From: Falsirhodobacter deserti
GTDB taxonomy: Bacteria; Pseudomonadota; Alphaproteobacteria; Rhodobacterales; Rhodobacteraceae
Reading direction: 5' to 3'
DNA length: 64,000 nucleotides
Assembly (NCBI RefSeq): GCF_004015795.1
Contig: NZ_ML137218.1
Location: 1,587,811-1,651,810 of the forward strand
Part shown: positions 17,700 to 25,109 of the stretch, one piece after another
Position numbering within the stretch: the stretch's first letter is position 1
How the letters are laid out: the number at the start of each line of letters is the position of its first letter
Notes under the pieces: model-generated
The model's database searches: none
What the model was told of the DNA's origin: nothing
The model's input: only the letters and a program-made list of their open reading frames with translations
Position numbers and translations under genes: made by a program

Positions 17700-18531
17700 C
17701 AGCGATATCGGCACTTCGGCTTCGGGTACCACCTCCGTTTCCGCCCTGTTCGACAGCCGCGCGGATGCCGAATCCGCAGCGCGCCGCCTGCGCGAGATCG
17801 GCATCTCGGATGCGCAGATCCGCATGGTGGAGGGGTCGACCGGAACCACCGGCACCACCACGACCGGCACCGCCGATGCCGATCGCAACAAGGGCTTCTG
17901 GGATACGCTGAGCGATTATCTTCTCCCCGACGAGGACCGCTATTCCTATGCCGAAGGGCTGTCGCGCGGCAGCCACCTGATCACCGTCACCGGGGTCGAT
18001 GCAGCCAACTATGACCGTGTGCTGGATGTGTTGGATGATGAAGGCACCGTCAACCTGGATGAACGGGAGGCAAGCTGGCGCGCCGAAGGCTGGGGCGGTT
18101 ACGATGCCGGCACCCGTGGCCGCGCAGCAGCCGACACGAGCGAAGATGCCAGCATTCCCGTCGTGGAAGAACGGCTGCACGTCGGCAAGCGCGACACCAG
18201 CCATGGCCGCGTCCGCGTCCGCGCCTATACCGTGTCCGAGCCGGTCAGCGAAAGTGTCGAGCTGCGCGACGAACGCGTGGAACTGGAACGTCGTCCGGTG
18301 GACCGCGAGGTGACCAGTGCCGACGGTGCCTTCCGCGACCGCACGCTGGAGGCCGAAGAGCATCGCGAGGAAGCTGTCGTGGTCAAGGATGCACGGGTGG
18401 TCGAGGAAGTCGGCCTGCGCAAGACCACCGACACGCATCGTGAAACGGTTTCCGACACCGTCCGCCATACCGAGGTGGAGGTCGAGGATGATCGCGATAC
18501 GCGGGACGGCACGGCCCGCCCGATTCGCTGA
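17689..18531 (+). CDS. YsnF/DUF2382-domain protein with N-terminal stress-protein domain
   Basis: The 280-residue product has two parts. Residues 1-130 resemble the general stress protein 17M fold ([32 protein letters not shown]), with a Thr/Gly linker rich in TGTT repeats. From about residue 155 a DUF2382 region follows ([38 protein letters not shown]). It is a paralogue of the preceding gene with the extra N-terminal domain. ATG 17689 has an AAGGA site 8 bases upstream. Very high Glu/Arg content suggests a soluble coiled or beta-helical surface. Likely a stress-induced pair, by family association only. Confidence 0.8.
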   Translation: MTYNSDIGTSASGTTSVSALFDSRADAESAARRLREIGISDAQIRMVEGSTGTTGTTTTGTADADRNKGFWDTLSDYLLPDEDRYSYAEGLSRGSHLITVTGVDAANYDRVLDVLDDEGTVNLDEREASWRAEGWGGYDAGTRGRAAADTSEDASIPVVEERLHVGKRDTSHGRVRVRAYTVSEPVSESVELRDERVELERRPVDREVTSADGAFRDRTLEAEEHREEAVVVKDARVVEEVGLRKTTDTHRETVSDTVRHTEVEVEDDRDTRDGTARPIR

Positions 18532-18666
18532 TCCGATTGCAGGGCCATGCGGCCCTGCCGCCGGTTCCGGCCCGTCATGGGCCGGATCTTTCGCAGGATC
18601 CGAAACTCCGGTTGCGTCAGAAGGCAATCCGAGCCATGATAGACAAGCAACCTGATTTTCGTGATT

Positions 18667-18725
18667 CTGTTCCTCTGCGGCCAGCACTCGATGTTGAGCT
18701 GCCAAGTCGTTGCATGTTGCGGACG
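18667..18725 (+). promoter_or_regulatory. conserved 5' leader of cold-shock gene 1
   Basis: About 59 bases upstream of the cold-shock gene closely match the leader of the second cold-shock gene at 34747-34813. Shared blocks are CTGTtCCT, TGCGGCCA, ACTCGAT, TTG, GCAT and TGCGGACG. In both, the GGACG end lies exactly 24 bases before the ATG. A TTGCG that could be a -35 box lies 55 bases upstream of the leader (18612), against 56 bases in copy 2. It is probably a temperature-responsive or autoregulated leader. Confidence 0.6.
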
Positions 18726-18749
18726 ACATTTACTAAAGGGAACATCACC

Positions 18750-18956
18750 ATGGCTACGGGCACCGTAAAGTGGTTCAACGACACCAAAGGTTTCGGCTTC
18801 ATCGAAGTTGAAGGCCAGAAGAACGACGTGTTCGTTCACATCTCGGCCGTCGAGCGTTCGGGCCTGAACGGTCTGAAAGAAGGTCAAAAGATCTCGTTCG
18901 AGACCGAGCAGGACCGTAACGGCCGCATGTCGGCAACGAACCTCAAAGCTCTCTGA
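18750..18956 (+). CDS. cold-shock protein (copy 1)
   Basis: Single cold-shock domain of 68 residues, an RNA/ssDNA chaperone. Both nucleic-acid motifs are intact (KGFGFIEVE as RNP1 and DVFVHIS as RNP2), after the usual [16 protein letters not shown] start. ATG 18750 is preceded by an AAAGGGA site. The gene has its own leader, shared with the second cold-shock gene at 34.8 kb, and is followed by a strong terminator, so it is monocistronic. Confidence 0.94.
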   Translation: MATGTVKWFNDTKGFGFIEVEGQKNDVFVHISAVERSGLNGLKEGQKISFETEQDRNGRMSATNLKAL

Positions 18957-18976
18957 GCTTTCGCCTGAAAGAATTT

Positions 18977-19005
18977 GAAAAGCCCGCCATCCGGCGGGCT
19001 TTTTT
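18977..19005. terminator. intrinsic terminator after cold-shock gene 1
   Basis: AGCCCGCC pairs with GGCGGGCT around a 4-base loop, followed by a run of six T. AAAA on the other side lets it serve the convergent small gene ending at 19005 as well. Confidence 0.88.
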
Positions 19006-19172
19006 CATTGGTTCTCCTGAACGTCGCTGTTCGGCTTGCCCTTGGTGCGCTGCGGGTTCATGGGCGCGAATTCTTCGGGGCTGTGGGCCGAACCTTCGTG
19101 TGCCGCCTGATCGTTCTGCTTGCGCGGGGGATCGCTGCGGCTTTCGTCGGCCTTGCGCGGTTCATTCGCCAT
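19005..19172 (-). CDS. 55-residue hydrophilic protein, unknown
   Basis: The product is highly polar and rich in Pro, Arg, Glu and Asn (starts MANEPRKADESRSDPPR, ends KGKPNSDVQENQ), with no membrane span or Cys. ATG 19172 has an AAGGA site 8 bases upstream. Its start overlaps the end of the 57-residue gene upstream by 11 bases, so the two form a mini-operon. Composition suggests an intrinsically disordered protein. No family is recognised. Confidence 0.55.
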   Translation of the reverse strand: MANEPRKADESRSDPPRKQNDQAAHEGSAHSPEEFAPMNPQRTKGKPNSDVQENQ

Positions 19173-19335
19173 TCGTGCGTTCCTTTTGCGGTTCGGTGGT
19201 GGCCTTGGCCGCCAGCTTGGCAATATCGGGCAGATCGCGGGACATCGCTCCGAAGTGTACCGTCTTTTGATGGTTCAGATAGTCGGAGCGCAGGGCGGCA
19301 TAGAGAGTTTGTGACAGGTTGATGCTGGAATGCAT
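19162..19335 (-). CDS. 57-residue protein, unknown
   Basis: The small product starts MHSSINLSQTLYAALRSDYLNHQK and contains a short amphipathic region (DIAKLAAKATTEPQ). ATG 19335 has an AGAGGA site 6 bases upstream, and the gene is coupled to the 55-residue gene downstream. No family is recognised. The leading amphipathic helix and the stress-type neighbours (cold-shock, YsnF) hint at a small stress peptide, but that is only context. Confidence 0.5.
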   Translation of the reverse strand: MHSSINLSQTLYAALRSDYLNHQKTVHFGAMSRDLPDIAKLAAKATTEPQKERTNGE

Positions 19336-19405
19336 GGTCGTCCTCTTTCGTCCGGCCGGTGGGGCCGCTGAAACACAGACGCACGAGGGAAGATAATGTT
19401 CCCGC

Positions 19406-19591
19406 CTATGATACCTGCGCCCAGAACAGCGCCACGATCCCGCCGAGGCCAAGGAAGGCCCAGCAGATCTTGAACAGCAGCCAAAGATCCCCCGCCCCGG
19501 TGACGCCCGTAAGGATCGCCGCGACCAGAAACGAAACCGCCCCGCTGAGCGCTACGATCATCACAAGCGACATTGCGGTCAGAAGATACAT
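19406..19591 (-). CDS. 61-residue two-span membrane protein, unknown
   Basis: Two hydrophobic helices (LLTAMSLVMIVALSGAVSFLVAAIL and LWLLFKICWAFLGLGGIVALFWA) make up almost the whole product, joined by a TGVTGAGD turn. ATG 19591 has a GGAGG site 5 bases upstream. No family is recognised. The gene stands alone between the small-protein pair and mqo. Confidence 0.6.
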   Translation of the reverse strand: MYLLTAMSLVMIVALSGAVSFLVAAILTGVTGAGDLWLLFKICWAFLGLGGIVALFWAQVS

Positions 19592-19788
19592 GCGGCCTCC
19601 GTCGTTGTTACTGGCAAGACGTTCGAAAGGCGGTGATGTTCCGTGGGGGGGTGGTTTGCAGTGCCGTTGCCTGCATCTTCCAGAGAGTTGCGCCGCCGAT
19701 CGAAGCGAAAGGCCGTCCGGCGGCGTGCCAGCAAAGATAACCGGCCGATCTTCCAGCTGCCCGGTTTTCCCGCGCAGCCGAGGGATGT

Positions 19789-19815
19789 GCTGGCGGGGCG
19801 AAATGCCCCGCCAGC
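19789..19815 (-). terminator. hairpin downstream of mqo
   Basis: GCTGGCGGGGC pairs with GCCCCGCCAGC (11 bp, 5-base loop) directly after the mqo stop. There is no T-run on the - strand, so it may stabilise the 3' end instead of terminating. The 197 bases between it and the 61-residue gene hold nothing else I can identify. Confidence 0.6.
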
Positions 19816-19821
19816 AGCGTG

Positions 19822-21504
19822 TCAAAGTGCGATATCCGGAACCTTGCGGACCTCGCCGGCCGGCGTTGCCGGCGTGGAGAGCACGGACCGGTCAACCACC
19901 GGCACGGCCATCTCCAGCTCCAGCGCGTCCGCCGTTTCAGCCCAGACGCGTTGCAGCGCGGCCGGATCGTCGTTCAGCTTGGTGCCATAGCTGGGGATGA
20001 TCTGGCGCAGGCGGCCTGCCCATTCACCTTCGACCTTCTCGGGGAAGATCCGCTCCAGCAGGGTCAGCATGATGGGTGCTGCAGTCGATGCGCCCGGCGA
20101 TGCGCCCAGAAGCGCCGCAAGCGAACGATCCTCGGCGGCAACGATTTCGGTACCCAGCTTCAGCTGGCCGCCATCTTCGGTCCGCTTGATGATCTGGACG
20201 CGCTGACCGGCCTGCCACAGGCGCCAATCCTCGTCCCGCGCTTCGGGGTAATAGGCGCGAAGCTGCTCCATCTGGTCTTCAAAGGACAGCATCAGCTGAC
20301 CGACGAGGTATTTCACCAGCGCCATCTCGTTCACGCCGACCTGCATCATGGGCACGATGTTGTCCAGCGACACCGAGGACGGCAGATCCCAAAGCGAGCC
20401 ATGCTTCAGGAACTTGGTGGAGAAGGTCGCGAACGGACCGAACAGCAGGTTCTCCTTGCCGTCCAGCACGCGCGCATCCAGGTGCGGCACTGACATGGGC
20501 GGGTTGCCAACGGCGGCCTTGCCATAGGCCTTCACGCGGTGCTGCGCCACAACCTCGGGATTTTCACAGATCAGGAACGAACCGCCCACGGGGAAGCCGG
20601 CATAAGCTTCGCCCTCGGGGATGCCCGATTGCTGAAGCAGCGGCAACGCGCCGCCGCCCGCGCCGATGAACACGAAGCGCGCATCGACGGCAATCTCGCG
20701 GCCGCCGTCCACGGGCTGGTGCACGACGCGCCAGCTGCCATCTTCAAGGCGCTGGATGTCGGTCACGTCATGGCCGGTGGTCAGCGTGAACCCGTCATGT
20801 TCCGACAGGTGCTGGCCGAACTGGCGCGTGATCTCGCCGAAGTTGACATCGGTGCCCAGCGGGGACCACGTGGCGGCCACCTTCTCGGTCAGGTTCGGGC
20901 CCGTCATCATCAACGGCACCCATTCAGCGATCTTTTCAGGATCGGTGCTGAATTCCATGCCGGCGAAAAGCGGGCTTTGCAGCAGGGCCGCGTGGCGCTT
21001 TTCAAGATAGGCGATGTTCTTGTCGCCCCACACGAAGCTCATATGCGGGGTGGAGTTGATGAAGCTGCGCGGGTTTTCCAGCACGCCGCGGCGGATCTGG
21101 TGGGCCCAGAACTGGCGCGTGACCTGGAACTGTTCGTTGATCGACAGCGCCTTGGTGATATCGATATCGCCGGCATCAGTTTCGGGGGTATAGTTCAGCT
21201 CGCACAGGGCCGAATGGCCTGTCCCCGCATTGTTCCACCCGTTGGAGCTTTCCTCGGCAACCGAATCCATCCGTTCGATCATGTGGATCGTCCAGTTCGG
21301 CTCCAGCTCTTGCAGGAAGACGCCCAGCGTCGTGCTCATGATCCCGCCGCCGATCAGGACAACATCGACTTTTTCGGCTGTTGTCTGCGCAATGCCGCGT
21401 GCCGGAGCGATCGCGCTTGCCGCGACTGCCGCCGCTGCGGTTCCAAGCAGACGCCGGCGGGTGATCCCTGCGGGGCTGCGGGTGTTGGCGCCTTTTTTAT
21501 TCAT
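19822..21504 (-). CDS. mqo: malate:quinone oxidoreductase with a Tat-type signal
   Basis: FAD enzyme oxidising malate to oxaloacetate with electrons to the quinone pool. The 560-residue product has the Mqo core: VDVVLIGGGIMSTTLGVFLQELEP for FAD, SSNGWNNAGTGHSALCELNYTP, and the C-terminal GASPGASTAAPIMLTLLERIFP. In front of it lie some 40 residues with a twin-arginine motif (GITRRRLLGTAAAA), a hydrophobic core and an APARGIAQ cleavage-like site. This predicts export, which is unusual because well-studied Mqo enzymes are cytoplasmic peripheral proteins. ATG 21504 is chosen over an earlier frame start at 21579. The ribosome-binding site is weak. Confidence 0.93.
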   Translation of the reverse strand: MNKKGANTRSPAGITRRRLLGTAAAAVAASAIAPARGIAQTTAEKVDVVLIGGGIMSTTLGVFLQELEPNWTIHMIERMDSVAEESSNGWNNAGTGHSALCELNYTPETDAGDIDITKALSINEQFQVTRQFWAHQIRRGVLENPRSFINSTPHMSFVWGDKNIAYLEKRHAALLQSPLFAGMEFSTDPEKIAEWVPLMMTGPNLTEKVAATWSPLGTDVNFGEITRQFGQHLSEHDGFTLTTGHDVTDIQRLEDGSWRVVHQPVDGGREIAVDARFVFIGAGGGALPLLQQSGIPEGEAYAGFPVGGSFLICENPEVVAQHRVKAYGKAAVGNPPMSVPHLDARVLDGKENLLFGPFATFSTKFLKHGSLWDLPSSVSLDNIVPMMQVGVNEMALVKYLVGQLMLSFEDQMEQLRAYYPEARDEDWRLWQAGQRVQIIKRTEDGGQLKLGTEIVAAEDRSLAALLGASPGASTAAPIMLTLLERIFPEKVEGEWAGRLRQIIPSYGTKLNDDPAALQRVWAETADALELEMAVPVVDRSVLSTPATPAGEVRKVPDIAL

Positions 21505-21745
21505 CGGAGGTCTTCTTTCTCTAAGGCCCCCCTCCCCGCGCGGCACATAGTGGCGTTGGGGGAGGGAAGTCAACGGCATACTGCAGCATGCTTTGTGTCA
21601 GGCCCGGCGACCCCCCATGAGCCGGTCAGCATGCCCCCCACTCCTGATTTCATTTGTCCTACATAACGGAACCCGTGCTACCCTGCCCTTTCCGGTCACA
21701 AAGATCCGAAAGCTATGGTTTCGGAGATCATCAGGGAGGAGAACC

Positions 21746-22885
21746 ATGCTGCAATTTGGACGACGATGCTCCGTCGCCGCGCTGATCGCGTGCCTTGCAG
21801 GTCACGGCTGGGCACAGGAAAGCCAGACCGCACTGCCGCTTGATGCCTTTGCCGATGGCATCAACCACTGGCACAACAAGCACGGGTCGGATTACGAAAC
21901 CCATGCCCCGGAAGATATCGCAGCCATCGCCGACAACCTTCTTCTTTATCAGCGCGACAACGGGGGCTGGGTGGAAAACCGTGATCCGACCCGGGTCCTG
22001 TCCGACGAGGAAAAGGAGGAGCTGCGCACCGCCAAGGATCAGCAGGATACAAGCTTCGACAACCGCAACGTCTACAGCCAGACGGAATATCTTTACGGCG
22101 CTTATGAACGGACCGGTGACGAGCGATACCGTGATGCCGCCCGCCGCGGGCTGGACTTCATCCTTTCCGAACAGATCGAAAGCTGCGGGGGCTGGCCGCA
22201 TTCCTCGCCGCCAAGGCAGGAATACCACGACCGGATCACCATCACCGACGAGGTGACGACAGGTATCCTGACCATGCTTCGCAGGATCGCGGATGGCGAT
22301 GCGCCTTTCGCGAAAATCGATGCCAAGACGCGCGAAGAGGCCGAGGCGGCGGTTGCGCGCGGAAATGACTGCCTGCTGCGCCTTCAGGTGAAGCAGAACG
22401 GCCGCGGAGCCGCGTGGGCGGGCCAGTATGACCCCGAAACGCTGGAGCCGACGGGTGCCCGCACCTTCGAGCTGCCCTCCATGATCTCTTGGGAAAGCGT
22501 GAGGGTCGTGAACTACCTGATGGGCGATCCCGATCCGTCACCCGAGATGGTGACTGCCATCGAGGATGCGGTCGCATGGTTCGACCGCGTGAAGCTTGCA
22601 GGCGTCAAGATCGAGGAATTCGATGCCCCGAGGGAGGTGTATGATTATCACACGGCCACGACGGATCGGCGGCTGGTGGAAGATACCGATGCGCCGCCCC
22701 TTTGGGCGCGGTTCTATGATCTGGAAACGAACGAGCCGGTGCTTGCCAATCGCGACGGTGTGCGGGTCGAAACCTATGATCAGGTTCACCGGGAACGGCG
22801 CACGGGCTATCACTGGTTCGGAACCTGGCCGGAGGAGCTTCTGACGACCGACTATCCGAAGTGGAAAGAGGCGCGGGGGAAATAG
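21746..22885 (+). CDS. secreted pectate lyase, PL10 family
   Basis: Cleaves polygalacturonate by beta-elimination. The 379-residue product has a Sec signal (FGRRCSVAALIACLAGHGWAQ, cleavage near residue 25). PL10 landmarks follow: LLYQRDNGGWVENRDP, TSFDNRNVYSQTEYL, and the C-terminal DAPPLWARFYDL and ERRTGYHWFGTWP. ATG 21746 has a strong AGGGAGGAG site. It stands alone: no pectin transporter, galacturonate gene or other CAZyme lies next to it, apart from the broken GH28-related gene 3.5 kb away. The 240 bases upstream are AT-richer and hold its promoter region. Confidence 0.85.
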   Translation: MLQFGRRCSVAALIACLAGHGWAQESQTALPLDAFADGINHWHNKHGSDYETHAPEDIAAIADNLLLYQRDNGGWVENRDPTRVLSDEEKEELRTAKDQQDTSFDNRNVYSQTEYLYGAYERTGDERYRDAARRGLDFILSEQIESCGGWPHSSPPRQEYHDRITITDEVTTGILTMLRRIADGDAPFAKIDAKTREEAEAAVARGNDCLLRLQVKQNGRGAAWAGQYDPETLEPTGARTFELPSMISWESVRVVNYLMGDPDPSPEMVTAIEDAVAWFDRVKLAGVKIEEFDAPREVYDYHTATTDRRLVEDTDAPPLWARFYDLETNEPVLANRDGVRVETYDQVHRERRTGYHWFGTWPEELLTTDYPKWKEARGK

Positions 22886-22894
22886 GCGATGCCA

Positions 22895-22923
22895 TGCTCG
22901 GTGCCGGTTCACGGCACCGAGCA
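22895..22923 (+). terminator. long perfect hairpin after the pectate lyase gene
   Basis: TGCTCGGTGCCG pairs perfectly with CGGCACCGAGCA (12 bp, 5-base loop), 9 bases after the stop codon. There is no T-run, so it may act as an mRNA 3' stabiliser or a weak terminator. Confidence 0.6.
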
Positions 22924-22998
22924 CGGCACTGAGGCTCAGGTCGCGGGCACAACGGGCGGTGCGAAGGAAAGCACGGCGGTTTCAGGCAGACAGATTGT

Positions 22999-23082
22999 TG
23001 GTGCCCGCAGTCGGACTCGAACCGACAAGACCAAGGTCGAGGGATTTTAAGTCCCCTGCGTCTACCATTTCGCCATGCGGGC
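22999..23082 (-). tRNA. tRNA-Leu (anticodon UAA)
   Basis: On the - strand the sequence folds as a class II tRNA. The acceptor GCCCGCA pairs with TGCGGGC, the D-arm carries GGTAGACGC, and the anticodon loop ACTTAAAAT contains TAA. It has a long variable arm, a T-arm with GGTTCGAGTCC, and an encoded CCA end. It lies between the pectate lyase and fau and needs no partner gene. Confidence 0.95.
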
Positions 23083-23121
23083 GGCAGGCGCGACCATAGA
23101 CGATGCGGCGCGCGCGGCAAG

Positions 23122-23655
23122 TCAGAAGGTTGTCAGCCCACGCTCGGTTATGATGGCATCAAGGGGTTGGTCGGTCGGTTCCACCGGCACCGCAGGCAGT
23201 TCCTGCGCGGCGAAGGCGAAGCCCACGGCAAGAACGGGACGGCGCGCGCGAAGCATTTCCAGCGTCCGGTCATAGAACCCGCCGCCATAGCCGAGGCGGA
23301 AGCCGGATGCATCGAAGGCCACCAATGGCAGGATCACGATGTCAGGCTCCAGCCACTCACCCTTCGCGGGGATGTCGATGCCGAACGTGCCGGGCACCAG
23401 TTCGGCATCGGGCCTCCAGACGCGAAACCGCAAGGGATGTGCCGCAGCCTCGATCACCGGAACGCAGACGGGGCCGTCATGGGCAGCCATGGCAGGACGG
23501 GGATCAATCTCGGTCCGGATGGGCAGGTACCCGGCCAGCACCTTTCCGCCATGCGGGCGCAGCCAGGTTTCAAGGTGCAGGGCCGCCGCGCCCTGCCCTG
23601 CCGCATGGGCCAGCCGCCGCGCCTGCAACGCCTGTTTGCGCGCCTGATCCTTCAC
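23122..23655 (-). CDS. 5-formyltetrahydrofolate cyclo-ligase
   Basis: Converts 5-formyl-THF to 5,10-methenyl-THF with ATP, recycling folate. The 177-residue product has the family motifs: basic N-terminal KDQARKQALQARR, YLPIRTEIDPRP for folate, and the ATP-binding LPLVAFDASGFRLGYGGGFYDRTL near the C-terminus. It starts with GTG 23655, overlapping the mgtE stop (GTGA). It is therefore co-translated with the magnesium transporter, which fits an ATP-Mg enzyme but may be incidental. Confidence 0.93.
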   Translation of the reverse strand: MKDQARKQALQARRLAHAAGQGAAALHLETWLRPHGGKVLAGYLPIRTEIDPRPAMAAHDGPVCVPVIEAAAHPLRFRVWRPDAELVPGTFGIDIPAKGEWLEPDIVILPLVAFDASGFRLGYGGGFYDRTLEMLRARRPVLAVGFAFAAQELPAVPVEPTDQPLDAIITERGLTTF

Positions 23656-25019
23656 AGCAGCATCACCGTCGCAAGGCCGAGGAAGGAAAAGAAGCCTGTT
23701 ACATCGGTCATCGTTGTCACGAAGGTGCCCGAGGCAAGCGCCGGATCCAGCCGCGCCTTGTTCAGGATCAGCGGAACAAGAACCCCCGCCAGCGCCGCCA
23801 CGGCAAGATTGATGACCATCGCCATCGCGATCACCGCCGCCAGCAGGATGGACCCGCCATAAAAGGCCATGCCCAGCGCGCCCATCACCACGGCGAAGCC
23901 CAGCCCGTTGATCAGGCCCACCGCCACTTCCCGCCGGACGACACGCGCCGCGTTGGAGCTTGTGAGGTCACGCGTGGCCAGCGCGCGCACGGCCACCGTC
24001 AGCGATTGCGTTCCCGCATTCCCGCCCATGGAGGCAATGATCGGCATCAATGCCGCCAGCGCCACGATGACCGAGATCGTTCCCTCGAACTGCGAAATCA
24101 CCCAGGCGGACAGGTTCGCCGTTCCAAGGTTGACCAGCAGCCACGGCGTGCGCTGGCGCAGCGTTTCCCAGACATTGTCAGAGATGGAGCTTTCATCGCC
24201 CACGCCGGCAAGGCGCAGGATGTCTTCCTCGTGCTCCTCGTCCAGCACGTTCATCGCATCGTCGATGGTGATGACGCCCACCAGCCGCCCGTCATCATCC
24301 ACCACGGGGGCAGAAATCAGGTGATACTGGTTGAACTGATAGGCCACGTCCGATTCGGGATCCGCGGGATGGAAGGTGCGATAACTGTCCTCGGCCAGAT
24401 CACGCAGCGGCATGTCGCGCCGCGATGACAGCACGCGCCCCAGCGTGACATAGGCCACCGGCTTGATCCGTGGATCGACAAGGATCACATGATAGAACTG
24501 GTCGGGCAGAAACTCCGCCTCGCGCAGATAATCGATCGCCTCGCCCACGGTCCAGTGTTCGGGGGCGACCACCGCCTCGCGCTGCATCAGGCGGCCGGCG
24601 GAATATTCGGGATAGGTCAGCGCCTTTTCCACCGCCGCCCGGTCGGCCCGGTCCAGCGCGCTGAGGATGATTTCCTGCTGCGGCTGTTCCAGATCCTGAA
24701 CGATGTCCACCACGTCGTCGGTGTCCAGTTCACGCACCGCTTCAGCCAGAACCTCGGGGGCGAGGGTGTCGATGACCTCCTCGCGGATGCCCTCGCGGAT
24801 TTCGGACAGAACCTCGCCGTCCATTCCCTTCCACAGGATCAGCAGCTCGTGCCGTTCCTCGGGGGCGACCTGTTCCAGAAGGTCGGCGATATCGGCGGGG
24901 TGCAGCGGGTCCAGCAAGCTCGTCAGGCGCGCGGAGTCCTGCGCTTCGACCGCATCCAGAATATCCTGGACCAGCCGTTCGTTCAGACCCTCATCGTCGC
25001 GCTCTTCGAGTTCTGCCAT
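23652..25019 (-). CDS. mgtE: magnesium transporter MgtE
   Basis: Mg2+ channel of the inner membrane. The 455-residue product has the acidic N-domain (about 1-130, LHPADIADLLEQVAPEERHEL) and two CBS domains that sense cytoplasmic Mg (about 135-260, including TIDDAMNVLDEEHEED). Five C-terminal spans follow, with the pore helix region PIIASMGGNAGTQSLTV. No riboswitch could be identified in the 90 bases between it and the divergent guaD. It is followed by the folate cyclo-ligase gene with a GTGA overlap. Confidence 0.95.
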   Translation of the reverse strand: MAELEERDDEGLNERLVQDILDAVEAQDSARLTSLLDPLHPADIADLLEQVAPEERHELLILWKGMDGEVLSEIREGIREEVIDTLAPEVLAEAVRELDTDDVVDIVQDLEQPQQEIILSALDRADRAAVEKALTYPEYSAGRLMQREAVVAPEHWTVGEAIDYLREAEFLPDQFYHVILVDPRIKPVAYVTLGRVLSSRRDMPLRDLAEDSYRTFHPADPESDVAYQFNQYHLISAPVVDDDGRLVGVITIDDAMNVLDEEHEEDILRLAGVGDESSISDNVWETLRQRTPWLLVNLGTANLSAWVISQFEGTISVIVALAALMPIIASMGGNAGTQSLTVAVRALATRDLTSSNAARVVRREVAVGLINGLGFAVVMGALGMAFYGGSILLAAVIAMAMVINLAVAALAGVLVPLILNKARLDPALASGTFVTTMTDVTGFFSFLGLATVMLL

Positions 25020-25109
25020 GATACCTCACATTGTTTGGTCGGCGATAACGCGCGTTTCCCCGGCGAGAAAGAGGGTTTAGTATGACATCACGGTAAAGCG
25101 AGGGACGCG

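Noticed and set aside
25020..25109. Mg2+ or purine riboswitch between mgtE and guaD
   Set aside because: 90 bases are too few for an M-box, and no purine aptamer core is visible.
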